From Aureisphaera galaxeae (GTDB lineage Bacteria > Bacteroidota > Bacteroidia > Flavobacteriales > Flavobacteriaceae): a stretch of DNA of 64,000 bases. The stretch spans positions 62,001 through 126,000 of the forward strand of contig NZ_JAQQTF010000007.1 of assembly GCF_028561275.1 (NCBI RefSeq), in the 5' to 3' direction. Below are positions 17,809-26,282 of the stretch, piece by piece. The position numbers were made by a program, and so were the translations under genes. Below the pieces are notes generated by a model, which was given only the letters and a program-made list of their open reading frames with translations, was not told where the DNA came from and searched no databases. The number at the start of each line of letters is the position of its first letter. Positions within the stretch are counted from its first letter, which is position 1.

Positions 17809-18792
17809 CTACTCAATCTTGGCCGACTTCAAAATGGATTCCAATTCAAATTGCAGATCGCGCTTCTCTACCGAAGGGGCATACGTAAACCCTTCCAAAA
17901 TTAAATAACGGCTATTTGCTTCGTCGCGGATAGCATAATTTAAGAAAGGCCCCGCCATAAAGGCATCCTTTACCTCCCAAGTTCCCTTGGTTTCATAGGC
18001 AAACTTCCCATCGATTTCTGTGGTAAACAAATAAGGAGCATAGGCTTCTTCGGTAATAAACAAAGCGTCGTCTTCTACTGGCAAATAACCGGACCCTATA
18101 GAATCCCGCATCTTAATGATATCGCCAATGGCGGTAGAGTCATTGGTAATAAATGACATTGGGATTTGATAAATTAAAATATTGGTGGTGCCCTGTTTTA
18201 GGTCCTTTCGCATCCAATAGTAGTCATCGCTAGCAGCGGCCAAACGATAAGCGCTTGGAACCTTAAGGCTTAATCCAAATCGTTCCTTGAGGGAATCTAT
18301 TTTCTTAACGGAACGTTTTGTTCTCTTTTGTCTTTCTTTGAGTTCCGCATTACGAAAAGCAGCTACAATACGCGCTTGTTCGGTGTCCAGCAATTCCATG
18401 ATTTTCTCTTCGGAGGTTCCTGTTACGAAAGCTCCTATTTGTGGCCTTGCGTAGGAGTTTTTCTTCAAGATTACGGTGTCTTTGTCGCCTAGTTTAATGT
18501 GGACAAAGGTTCGGTAGGTGCGTGCAAACCCTTCGAACACGTCGGGGTTTAGCTGATTGATAGTAAATAATGGTTCCTGTTGTGGCAAGCCATCTACTAG
18601 GGCAGCGAAATGTTCTCGCACCTTCTCGCCTACGGGGCCATTCCACAAATCATTGGAAACAACAACTTGGAGGCCATTGATTCTCCCTACGGAATCAGTC
18701 AAGATGGAGGTGTCTCTTTTAGAGGAGGCTGAGTCTTGGCAGGCAACCAGCAAAAGCAATCCTGCTAGGAGGAAATAATAGATATTTTTCAT
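17809..18792 (-). CDS. DUF4837 family lipoprotein
   Basis: A 327-residue predicted lipoprotein. From the ATG at 18792 it has a hydrophobic signal and a lipobox LLVAC at about 15-19 (MKNIYYFLLAGLLLLVAC). An earlier TTG start would add five residues. The rest fits the Bacteroidota DUF4837 family, whose function is unknown to me; it includes a basic stretch (KRTKRSVKKID) at about 160-170 and a conserved-looking YYWMRKDLKQGTTN segment. It lies 18 bases after the LysM transglycosylase gene, a linkage common in flavobacteria, so an envelope role is plausible. Confidence 0.85.
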   Translation of the reverse strand: MKNIYYFLLAGLLLLVACQDSASSKRDTSILTDSVGRINGLQVVVSNDLWNGPVGEKVREHFAALVDGLPQQEPLFTINQLNPDVFEGFARTYRTFVHIKLGDKDTVILKKNSYARPQIGAFVTGTSEEKIMELLDTEQARIVAAFRNAELKERQKRTKRSVKKIDSLKERFGLSLKVPSAYRLAAASDDYYWMRKDLKQGTTNILIYQIPMSFITNDSTAIGDIIKMRDSIGSGYLPVEDDALFITEEAYAPYLFTTEIDGKFAYETKGTWEVKDAFMAGPFLNYAIRDEANSRYLILEGFTYAPSVEKRDLQFELESILKSAKIE

Positions 18793-18810
18793 GAAGAAGT
18801 ATTTCAATAG

Positions 18811-20379
18811 TTAACCTTTTGAAACCTTGAGGGTCATCCCGGGCTTCAATTTTGTACCACTAATATCGTTCCACTTTTTCAATTGCTCTACGGTAACTCC
18901 AGGAAATTTTTGTGCAATGCTCCATAAGGAGTCTCCATTCTTCACCGTATACGTCTTTCCAGACTTAGCTACGGCATTACTGGCAACTCCAGAATTGGAT
19001 GGGGTTTTGGCCAGTTTTCGAGGGTAAATGGTAAGTCGTTGACCGATGCGAAGTCGATCACTTCTAAGCCCATTCCATTGTTTTATTTTTCGTACAGATA
19101 CACCATATCTGTTGGCAATTTTGCCAAGAAAATCCCCACTTCGCACGCGATAACGTATGCGGTCATTCTGTTCGAAGAACTTAGGAAGTGGCTTTTCGCG
19201 TTCATTCAATTCCTTTTCTGCCAGTGCATAAATGGCTTCTTCGTTATTTACGAATTTACCCACCTCTTCAACGGGCAGTCTAAGTACATAATTCTCATCC
19301 TTAATTACAGGAATGATTCCCAATTTGTAGGAGGGATTAAGAAACTCGATCTCCGCCAAATCTACCTGTGTAATGCGGGACACCTGTTCCAAAGTGATCA
19401 TTTTTTTCACACGAATCGTGTCCGTGGCAATATATGGGTATTTGGGTCCATTGCTCTTAAAACCATGCTCTTCGGCAAATTCGAATATGTACATGGTGGC
19501 CAAGAATGCGGGTACATAACCGGCAGTTTCACGCGGCAGATGATGACGAATATTCCAATAATTTCGATGGCCTCCCGATCTTCGAATCGCTTTGGAAACA
19601 TTTCCAGGACCACTATTGTAGGCTGCTAGGGCAAGATCCCAATCATCCAAGCTATCGTAGAGGTTATTCAGGTATTTTGCGGCCGCTTCCGTAGCCATTA
19701 GTGGGTCCGATCTTTCATCCACGTAGCTATTCACCTCCAAGCCAAAAATCTTTCCTGTACTGAACATAAATTGCCAAAGTCCCTGAGCCCCAACCCGAGA
19801 AGTTGCGGTAGGTTTCAGTGCCGATTCTACAATGGCTAAATATTTCAATTCCAAGGGTAGACCTTGTCGATCCAGTTCCTCTTCGAACATGGGAAAATAA
19901 TAGTCGCTCAAAGCCATGAGCTGGGACATGGTCCTGCGGCGGTTCTTTAAATAACCCTTAATCACACTTTCCAATGCAGGGTTATACTCTACATTGAAAG
20001 GGGTTCTGGCATCCAATTCCTTGAGGCGTTGTTTCAACACTTCGGTTGGCAGCTCCTCATAATCCACTGGCTCATAGGTCTGCTGGGTAATGGAACCATA
20101 TACTTCTTCAAAAAGATCGTTGTTGTACAACTTGTCCAACCAAACAGAATCCAGTTTTCGGGCCATGGCATTGTCTTGCAGGTCATACACCGTGGAGTCT
20201 TTGGTTTGCGTTGCAATAATGGTCTTTGGTAAGTCGCTATCAAAACTTTGAACTGCGATAGAATCTACTACCAGAATGGTTTTGGTAGGCAAGGAATCGA
20301 TCGCTTGGCTATCCACTTCCTGAGCCAACAAACTACCCATCAAAAAAGACGACAAAAGGAATAAAAAAGGTGATTTCAT
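18811..20379 (-). CDS. LysM-containing lytic transglycosylase (MltD-like)
   Basis: A 522-residue secreted enzyme: signal peptide at 1-19 (ending LLAQ), an acidic spacer, an SLT lytic transglycosylase domain at about 160-300, and two LysM domains at about 405-450 and 475-520. The SLT domain has the catalytic Glu in AIVESALKP (about 178), GAQGLWQFM, and AAYNSGPGNV. It cleaves peptidoglycan to 1,6-anhydro products while the LysM domains bind glycan strands. Order and length match MltD-type enzymes of Bacteroidota. It is followed closely by the DUF4837 lipoprotein gene. Confidence 0.93.
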   Translation of the reverse strand: MKSPFLFLLSSFLMGSLLAQEVDSQAIDSLPTKTILVVDSIAVQSFDSDLPKTIIATQTKDSTVYDLQDNAMARKLDSVWLDKLYNNDLFEEVYGSITQQTYEPVDYEELPTEVLKQRLKELDARTPFNVEYNPALESVIKGYLKNRRRTMSQLMALSDYYFPMFEEELDRQGLPLELKYLAIVESALKPTATSRVGAQGLWQFMFSTGKIFGLEVNSYVDERSDPLMATEAAAKYLNNLYDSLDDWDLALAAYNSGPGNVSKAIRRSGGHRNYWNIRHHLPRETAGYVPAFLATMYIFEFAEEHGFKSNGPKYPYIATDTIRVKKMITLEQVSRITQVDLAEIEFLNPSYKLGIIPVIKDENYVLRLPVEEVGKFVNNEEAIYALAEKELNEREKPLPKFFEQNDRIRYRVRSGDFLGKIANRYGVSVRKIKQWNGLRSDRLRIGQRLTIYPRKLAKTPSNSGVASNAVAKSGKTYTVKNGDSLWSIAQKFPGVTVEQLKKWNDISGTKLKPGMTLKVSKG

Positions 20380-20467
20380 AAGGGAATAACGCAGCGTTTG
20401 CCACTAAATTTTGATAAAAGTAAGGATTTACCCCTTTGGGGCAAACAATTTAATAGGGTTTTGGCAA

Positions 20468-21655
20468 TTAGTCCAAGATGGCCTTGATCCCAGGCAGGGT
20501 CTTTCCTTCCAGCATTTCGAGCATAGCGCCTCCTCCTGTAGATACATAGCTCACTTTGTTTCCGAAGTCGAATTGCTTTACGGCAGCGACAGAATCCCCA
20601 CCCCCAACAAGTGAGAAGGCCCCATCTGCAGTGGCCTCGGCGATTGCGGTACAAACATCAACGGTTCCTTGAGCAAACTTGTCCATTTCGAAAACGCCAA
20701 TAGGTCCGTTGAACAAGATCGTCCTTGATTTTACAATAACGCTGGCAAATAATTCGCGCGTTTGGGTAGCTCCGTCCAATCCCATCCATCCATCGGGAAT
20801 GTTATTAATGGCGGCGGTATCCGTATTGGCGTCTTTGGAAAAAGCATCTGCTATGATACAGTCCACTGGAAGGTGAACTTCCACGTTTTTCTGCTGGGCT
20901 TTATCAAGGATTTCCAAAGCCAGTTGTTGCTTGTCATCTTCTACCAAAGAGTTTCCTATTTGTCCACCCTTCGCCTTAACAAAGGTGAACGCCATACCAC
21001 CACCAATGATGAGATGGTCTATTTTATCGAGTATGTTTTCTATGATGGTAATTTTTGAAGACACCTTAGCCCCTCCAATAATGGCAGTTACGGGCTTCTC
21101 CCCATCACTCAACACCTTGTTTACGTTTACGATTTCGGAAGCCAGAAGGTTCCCGAAGCACTTGTTGTCCCGAAAGAATTGAGCAATGACGGCTGTTGAT
21201 GCATGAGCCCTGTGGGCGGTTCCAAAAGCATCGTTCACGTAGATGTCGCCGAAAGCGGCCAGCTCTTTCGCAAAAGAAGCATCCCCTGCCTTTTCCTCCG
21301 GGTGATAACGCAGGTTTTCCAACAATAAAATTTCACCAGGTTGCAGTCCATCTACTGCTTCCTTTACGCTATCCCCAATGCAATCGTCCGCAAATTTCAC
21401 CTGAACGCCAAGAATTTCGGAAGCGCTGTTCACCACATGTTTCAAAGAAAATTCCGCTTCTTTTGCCTTAGGGCGCCCAAGGTGTGACATAAGAATACAA
21501 CTTCCCCCATCTTCCAAAATTTTAATGATGGTTGGCTTCGCCGCTTCGATCCTCGTAGTATCCGTCACTTCCTGTGCGTCGTTTAAAGGAACATTGAAGT
21601 CTACGCGAATAAGGGCTTTCTTATCTTTGAAATTAAAGTCGTTAATTGTCTTCAT
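20468..21655 (-). CDS. pgk: Phosphoglycerate kinase
   Basis: A 395-residue glycolytic kinase converting 1,3-bisphosphoglycerate and ADP to 3-phosphoglycerate and ATP. Signature RVDFNVPLN is at about 15-23, the substrate-binding HLGRPK near 59-64, and the nucleotide-binding [12 protein letters not shown] near 365. Length is standard. The ATG at 21655 (MKTINDFNF) was chosen over a longer frame since a -7 box lies in the longer N-terminus. Transcribed alone, divergent from holB. Confidence 0.97.
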   Translation of the reverse strand: MKTINDFNFKDKKALIRVDFNVPLNDAQEVTDTTRIEAAKPTIIKILEDGGSCILMSHLGRPKAKEAEFSLKHVVNSASEILGVQVKFADDCIGDSVKEAVDGLQPGEILLLENLRYHPEEKAGDASFAKELAAFGDIYVNDAFGTAHRAHASTAVIAQFFRDNKCFGNLLASEIVNVNKVLSDGEKPVTAIIGGAKVSSKITIIENILDKIDHLIIGGGMAFTFVKAKGGQIGNSLVEDDKQQLALEILDKAQQKNVEVHLPVDCIIADAFSKDANTDTAAINNIPDGWMGLDGATQTRELFASVIVKSRTILFNGPIGVFEMDKFAQGTVDVCTAIAEATADGAFSLVGGGDSVAAVKQFDFGNKVSYVSTGGGAMLEMLEGKTLPGIKAILD

Positions 21656-21673
21656 AGGTGAATTTTTACGGGG

Positions 21674-21681
21674 CAAATATA
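21674..21681 (-). promoter_or_regulatory. Bacteroidota -7 box upstream of pgk
   Basis: The minus strand reads TATATTTG, a full TAnnTTTG match, 18 bases before the pgk ATG. No clear -33 TTG. It supports the shorter pgk start. Confidence 0.5.
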
Positions 21682-21742
21682 ATTCATTTTCACCGTCAGC
21701 GTATTAAGGGAATGGTATGAATTTTCGCCTGAAAAAAATGTG

Positions 21743-21750
21743 TAGTTTTG
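21743..21750 (+). promoter_or_regulatory. Bacteroidota -7 box upstream of holB
   Basis: TAGTTTTG matches TAnnTTTG and ends three bases before the holB ATG at 21754, implying a leaderless or very short-leader mRNA. The -33 element is not obvious. Confidence 0.45.
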
Positions 21751-21753
21751 CCT

Positions 21754-22908
21754 ATGGATTTTTCCGAAATCATTGGTCACACCCATATCAAGAATCATCT
21801 AAGGACCACGGTGCAACAAGGCAGGATTGCCCATGCACAATTGTTCCACGGTCCTGCAGGAAGTGGATTGCTACCCTTGGCCATTGCCTATGCCAGGGAA
21901 TTGTTGTGCAGCACGCATGAAGAAGGATCCCAAGCCTATGAGCGCTGCGCTAGAAATGTACACCAATTTACCCATCCCGATTTACACTTCGTATATCCCG
22001 TAAACACCAACGACACCGTGAAGAAAAATGCAGTGTCGAGTTTGTTTATGGAAGAATGGCGTAACTTCTTGAATGAGAACCCTTATGGATCCCTTTTCGA
22101 TTGGTTTCAACAATTGGGTATAGAAAATAAGCAGGGGAATATTAGTGTACTAGAAGCCGAAGACATTTCGAAAAAACTGGCCTTGAAAGCCTATGAAGGC
22201 GGGTTCAAAATCATGATCGTTTGGATGGCCGATCGGATGAATACGGAATGCTCCAACAAGATCCTGAAGTTGGTTGAGGAGCCGCCGGAAAAGACCGTTT
22301 TGTTGTTCCTTGCCGAAGACTCAGAACAAATTATCAATACCATACGTTCGCGCTGTCAACTGCTACAAGTACCGCTGTTACCAGAAAGCGAAATTGCCAA
22401 AGCATTGGTTTCTAAAACGAACGTTTCAGAATCTGAAGCCCTGAGAATCAGTAGACAAGCCCATGGGGATTACAATAAAGCCCTGCATATTCTCTCCAAG
22501 GACAACGAGGATTTGGTGTTCGAAGAATGGTTTGTAGCTTGGGTACGATCCGCCTTTAAGTCCAAAGGAAATAAGAAGGCCATTCAGGATCTGTTACAGT
22601 GGAGTGAAAAGGTAGCTGGAAAGGGTCGCGAAACCCAAAAGAATTTTCTGCAATATTGCATCGAACTATTCCGCCAAGCCTTGCTTAAAAATTACGGCTT
22701 GGATTCGTTGGTTTATTTGGAAACCCAAGACCCAAAATTCTCCTTGGAAAAATTTGCTCCTTTTGTGCATCAAAATAACATCTATGAAATTTTGAAGGGA
22801 TTGGAAGATGCCCTTTATCATGTGGAACGAAATGGAAATGCCAAAATTATTTTCACCGATCTTTCCATCCAATTGACGCGCCTTATTCACAAGAAGGAAG
22901 TGATATAA
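21754..22908 (+). CDS. holB: DNA polymerase III delta' subunit
   Basis: A 384-residue clamp-loader subunit. N-terminal AAA+ fold begins MDFSEIIGHTHIKNHL and HAQLFHGPAGSGLL at about 30-43, where the P-loop lacks the usual Lys-Thr, as expected for the non-hydrolysing delta' subunit. HPDLHFVYP is at about 72-80, and sensor/SRC-type IRSRCQLLQVP near 210-220. Bacteroidota delta' proteins share this arrangement. It is a single gene between divergent pgk and a convergent methyltransferase gene, with a hairpin terminator after it. Confidence 0.9.
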   Translation: MDFSEIIGHTHIKNHLRTTVQQGRIAHAQLFHGPAGSGLLPLAIAYARELLCSTHEEGSQAYERCARNVHQFTHPDLHFVYPVNTNDTVKKNAVSSLFMEEWRNFLNENPYGSLFDWFQQLGIENKQGNISVLEAEDISKKLALKAYEGGFKIMIVWMADRMNTECSNKILKLVEEPPEKTVLLFLAEDSEQIINTIRSRCQLLQVPLLPESEIAKALVSKTNVSESEALRISRQAHGDYNKALHILSKDNEDLVFEEWFVAWVRSAFKSKGNKKAIQDLLQWSEKVAGKGRETQKNFLQYCIELFRQALLKNYGLDSLVYLETQDPKFSLEKFAPFVHQNNIYEILKGLEDALYHVERNGNAKIIFTDLSIQLTRLIHKKEVI

Positions 22909-22950
22909 GAAAAATCTATCGCTTTGTTAAGACAAAATAATCAATGATTA

Positions 22951-22990
22951 TTAAAACAGGCTTTAAATAAGCTGTTTTAAGGCCTTTTTC
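22951..22990 (+). terminator. Terminator after holB
   Basis: An inverted repeat from TTAAAACAG to TGTTTTAA with an inner GCTT/AAGC stem and a TAAAT loop (22951-22980), followed by GGCCTTTTT. The stem is AT-rich and has a one-base bulge, so strength is moderate. Confidence 0.65.
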
Positions 22991-23050
22991 AAAAAAGAGC
23001 ACCCAAACACCAAGCCTGCGGCTCAAATTGGCCGTACAAGCGCTCTTTTT
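22991..23050 (-). terminator. Structured hairpin, likely terminator of the methyltransferase gene
   Basis: Outer arms AAAAAGAGC (22992-23000) and GCTCTTTTT (23042-23050) enclose an inner hairpin AGCC-TGC-GGCT flanked by CCAA/TTGG. On the minus strand the stem is followed by a T run, consistent with a terminator for the gene ending at 23054. The 41-base enclosed segment is longer than a normal terminator loop, so a small structured RNA is an alternative. Confidence 0.5.
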
Positions 23051-23053
23051 GGC

Positions 23054-23902
23054 TTATTTCTCCTTTTGGAAGCAGTAAAGCAAGGAAGAATACTCTTTGG
23101 ATGACATGGCAGAGAGATTTGATCTAAATCCTTTCCAAAATGCCTTGAGGGAAAATGAATTTCCAGTTTTGTATTTTTCAGAAAGTAGACTCACATAAAA
23201 TGCATCGAAGGGCATTGGACGCGTTGCAACTAATTTGAAATGTTCAGAGATAAGCTTTCGCATTGAGCTTTGTGAAAAATGCCAAAGATGTCTTGGCACA
23301 TCATAGGCCGCCCAAAATTCTTTGTAGTGCTTTGCATCCCAAGAATTGAAATTAGGAACAGCAATGATTAAGTTCCCTCCTGGTCGAACCAAAGCTTCGA
23401 TTTTGTGAACGGCTTCTTCTAGATCGGGTAAATGTTCTAACACATGCCAAAGGGAAACCACATCGAATTGTTTTCCTGCAAAAGCATCCATTCCTTTTTC
23501 TAGGGACACATTTTTTTCTTTTGCAAAATCTCGTGCCTTTTCGCTCACCTCTACTCCATGAATGCTCCATCCTTTTTCTTGAGCCACTTTTAAAAATTCT
23601 CCAGTTCCCGCTCCGATGTCCAACAAAGATCCTTTCCCTTCATTCAATCTTGAGATGAGTGAAACTTTCTTTTTAAGGGAATAGGTTTTTACGGATTGGT
23701 ACAAAAACGAAAGCAAACCTTTTTTGGAATCAGTATGCGAAATGTATTCTTCACTTTCGTAATATTTGGAAAGGTCTTCAGCTTGAGGACAAGGTTTTGT
23801 TTCCAAAAACCCAAAGGCTTCATTTTGCACCAAAGAAAATTCCTCGTGGCTTACGAGGAAATCTTTTGTTTTTATATAAACGCTTTCTTCTTTCGGAATC
23901 AA
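23054..23902 (-). CDS. Class I SAM-dependent methyltransferase
   Basis: A 282-residue soluble methyltransferase of the Methyltransf_23 type. The SAM-binding glycine motif LLDIGAGTGEFL lies near 93-104, the acidic strand end near 116-118 (GVEVSE), and the post-motif DVVSLWHVLEHLPD near 148-161 follows. A C-terminal helical region (residues 200-280) probably binds substrate. Substrate is unknown; relatives occur in glycan and lipid modification. The start is TTG since an in-frame stop precedes it and no ATG is near; this is uncertain. A parS-like site lies 12 bases upstream, between it and mnmG. Confidence 0.8.
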   Translation of the reverse strand: MIPKEESVYIKTKDFLVSHEEFSLVQNEAFGFLETKPCPQAEDLSKYYESEEYISHTDSKKGLLSFLYQSVKTYSLKKKVSLISRLNEGKGSLLDIGAGTGEFLKVAQEKGWSIHGVEVSEKARDFAKEKNVSLEKGMDAFAGKQFDVVSLWHVLEHLPDLEEAVHKIEALVRPGGNLIIAVPNFNSWDAKHYKEFWAAYDVPRHLWHFSQSSMRKLISEHFKLVATRPMPFDAFYVSLLSEKYKTGNSFSLKAFWKGFRSNLSAMSSKEYSSLLYCFQKEK

Positions 23903-23913
23903 CTTTTCAAATT

Positions 23914-23929
23914 TGTTTCACGTGGAACA
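23914..23929. other. parS: parS-like partition site (ParB/Spo0J binding)
   Basis: The plus strand reads TGTTTCACGTGGAACA. Its complement, TGTTCCACGTGAAACA, is the well-known 16-bp parS form first defined in Bacillus subtilis. It sits in the short gap between mnmG and the methyltransferase gene. ParB dimers load at such sites and spread to organise the origin region. parA and parB are not in the window. Confidence 0.88.
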
Positions 23930-23938
23930 TATAAAAAA

Positions 23939-25810
23939 TCATCGGCCCATATAGACCAACAAAACGGAAATATCGTTGGGAGAAACTCCACTTATTCGAG
24001 ATGCCTGAGAAATGGTAACTGGTCGAATGGCAGACAATTTTTCCATAGCCTCAAACGATAACGACTTCAATTTTGTATAATCGAAATTGTCCGGGATTCG
24101 GATACCTTCCAAACGATGCAGTTTGTCTGCATTCAGTTTCTCCTTCTTTATATACCCCGAATACTTTACTTGGATTTCGGTTTGCTGAAGCACCTCTGTG
24201 TCCAATTCGTTATCGTCTATATATTGATTCACGCTCTCAACCTTGCGCATGTCCTCCATGGTAATATTGGGTCGTGAAAACAACTTGAACATCTTGTCGC
24301 TTTGTTTTACCAAAGCCGAACCTTTGTTTTCTAGAATGGGATTTATTTCTATAGGCTGAACGCTGGTGTCTTTAAAGAACTTGATGAAAGCATCACTGTC
24401 CTCTCTTTTCTTTTCCATTTTCTTCATTCTTGCTTCACTGGCCAATCCCATTTCAAAGGACTTTGGGGTGAGTCTAAAATCGGCATTATCCTGACGCAAT
24501 AGGGTTCTATATTCTGCTCGAGAAGTAAACATGCGATACGGCTCTTCCGTTCCCTTTGTGATTAGATCATCGATCAAAACCCCGATATAAGCCTCGTCCC
24601 TTTTCAAGATAAAAGGATCTATTTCCTGTACTTTTAGATGAGCATTTATTCCTGCCATGAGGCCTTGCGAAGCGGCTTCCTCATATCCCGTTGTTCCATT
24701 AATCTGTCCGGCAAAAAACAATCCCGAAACCAATTTTGTCTCTAGGGTATGTTTCAATTGGGTGGGTGGAAAGTAATCATATTCGATCGCATAACCCGGT
24801 CTGAAGAACTTCACATTTTCAAAACCAGCACATTCTTTCAAAGCTTTATACTGAACATCCTCTGGCAAAGAAGTAGAGAATCCATTGATGTAATATTCTA
24901 CCGTATCCCATCCTTCTGGTTCCACAAATAATTGATGCCGATCCTTATCGGCAAATCGATTGATCTTATCTTCGATAGATGGACAATATCTAGGGCCAAT
25001 ACTTTTAATTGCTCCATTAAACATTGGCGAACGGTCAAACCCTTCGCGAAGCAATTCATGAACCATCGAACTTGTGTATGTCATATGACAAGCACGTTGT
25101 TCCTTTAACGGAATCGTCTCATCAGAATATGAAAATTTCTGTGGTTCTTCATCTCCTGGCTGAATGATCATTTTAGAAAAATCCAACGACCTTCCATCTA
25201 CTCTCGGAGGTGTTCCCGTTTTCATTCTCCCAGCATCGAATCCCAACTCGACCAAATCTTTTGTAATTCCTGTTGCGGCTCTTTCACCTGCCCGGCCTCC
25301 ACCAAATTGCTTTTCCCCGATGTGGATTAAACCATTCAAAAAAGTTCCATTAGTAAGTACAACGGTCTTGGCTCTGACTTCCAAACCGAGTGAAGTTTTC
25401 ACTCCAACCACCTGATCATTTTCAACCAAAATTCCGGAAACCATCTCTTGATAGAAATCCAAATTCGGCGTTCCCTCCAACATCAATCTCCATGTTTCTG
25501 CAAAACGCATTCGGTCGCTTTGCACCCTCGGGCTCCACATGGCAGGCCCCTTGGATTTGTTCAACATCTTGAATTGAATCGCTGTTTTGTCCGACACAAT
25601 TCCGCTATATCCTCCAAGCGCATCAATTTCACGAACAATCTGTCCTTTCGCAATTCCACCCATGGCAGGATTGCATGACATCTGTGCTATGTTCTGAAGA
25701 TTCATTGTAATGAGCAAAGTAGACGAGCCCATGTTCGCGGCAGCAGCAGCTGCCTCTGAACCCGCGTGTCCAGCACCCACAACAATTACATCATACTCTT
25801 TACCAAACAT
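23939..25810 (-). CDS. mnmG: tRNA uridine-5-carboxymethylaminomethyl modification enzyme, large subunit
   Basis: A 623-residue FAD protein (MnmG/GidA) that with MnmE installs cmnm5 at U34 of tRNAs. FAD-binding GAGHAGSEAAAAAA is at about 12-25; SCNPAMGGIAKGQ with the conserved Cys is near 45-57, KTGTPPRVDGRS with its catalytic Cys-region context at about 197-208, and GYEEAASQGLMAG near 372-384. Length and motifs are standard. Its ATG at 25810 follows a parS site; a second parS site follows its stop. gidA near the origin is a classic arrangement in bacteria. Confidence 0.98.
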   Translation of the reverse strand: MFGKEYDVIVVGAGHAGSEAAAAAANMGSSTLLITMNLQNIAQMSCNPAMGGIAKGQIVREIDALGGYSGIVSDKTAIQFKMLNKSKGPAMWSPRVQSDRMRFAETWRLMLEGTPNLDFYQEMVSGILVENDQVVGVKTSLGLEVRAKTVVLTNGTFLNGLIHIGEKQFGGGRAGERAATGITKDLVELGFDAGRMKTGTPPRVDGRSLDFSKMIIQPGDEEPQKFSYSDETIPLKEQRACHMTYTSSMVHELLREGFDRSPMFNGAIKSIGPRYCPSIEDKINRFADKDRHQLFVEPEGWDTVEYYINGFSTSLPEDVQYKALKECAGFENVKFFRPGYAIEYDYFPPTQLKHTLETKLVSGLFFAGQINGTTGYEEAASQGLMAGINAHLKVQEIDPFILKRDEAYIGVLIDDLITKGTEEPYRMFTSRAEYRTLLRQDNADFRLTPKSFEMGLASEARMKKMEKKREDSDAFIKFFKDTSVQPIEINPILENKGSALVKQSDKMFKLFSRPNITMEDMRKVESVNQYIDDNELDTEVLQQTEIQVKYSGYIKKEKLNADKLHRLEGIRIPDNFDYTKLKSLSFEAMEKLSAIRPVTISQASRISGVSPNDISVLLVYMGR

Positions 25811-25819
25811 AATTTACAA

Positions 25820-25835
25820 TGTTCCACGTGGAACA
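25820..25835. other. parS: parS-like partition site, perfectly palindromic
   Basis: TGTTCCACGTGGAACA, a perfect 16-bp palindrome matching the parS consensus TGTTNCACGTGNAACA. It lies in the 55-base gap between ybeY and mnmG, nine bases before the mnmG ATG. With the site at 23914 it brackets mnmG. Confidence 0.9.
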
Positions 25836-25865
25836 ATCAATAAAATTAAATTAACTATCTGATTA

Positions 25866-26282
25866 TCAGTTTAATAACAGTTTTTTAAGGGATAAATCCT
25901 CCATTTCACGCATTTTCACTCCCTCTTCTTCAGATTTATCTTTGTAACCGCAATAATGAAGTATTCCATGAATAATAACACGATGTAATTCGCTTTCAAA
26001 ACTAGTCCCAAAATCCGTAGCGTTATCCTTAACTCGATCTGTAGAAATATAAATCTCCCCACCTATCATTTTACCCATCGTATAGTCGAAACTAATGATA
26101 TCCGTATAGGTATCGTGCTCCAAAAACTTTAAGTTAATTTCATGCAAATATTCATCGCTACAAAACACATAGTTCACATCTCCCAATTCATAACCTTCGT
26201 CCACAACCACTTTAGAAATCCAATTCCTGATTTCGCTTTGATGGTCCAGTATAAAGTCATTCTGACTATGGAATTCAATCAT
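25866..26282 (-). CDS. ybeY: Endoribonuclease YbeY (rRNA maturation)
   Basis: A 138-residue zinc endoribonuclease needed for 16S rRNA 3' end maturation and ribosome quality control. The H-x3-H-x5-H zinc motif is seen in HGILHYCGYKDK at about 112-123 (the third position is Lys-Asp context; two His plus the following residue are clear). Length is typical. Its start overlaps the DUF4175 stop by eight bases. The pair with mnmG downstream is common in flavobacteria. Confidence 0.9.
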   Translation of the reverse strand: MIEFHSQNDFILDHQSEIRNWISKVVVDEGYELGDVNYVFCSDEYLHEINLKFLEHDTYTDIISFDYTMGKMIGGEIYISTDRVKDNATDFGTSFESELHRVIIHGILHYCGYKDKSEEEGVKMREMEDLSLKKLLLN

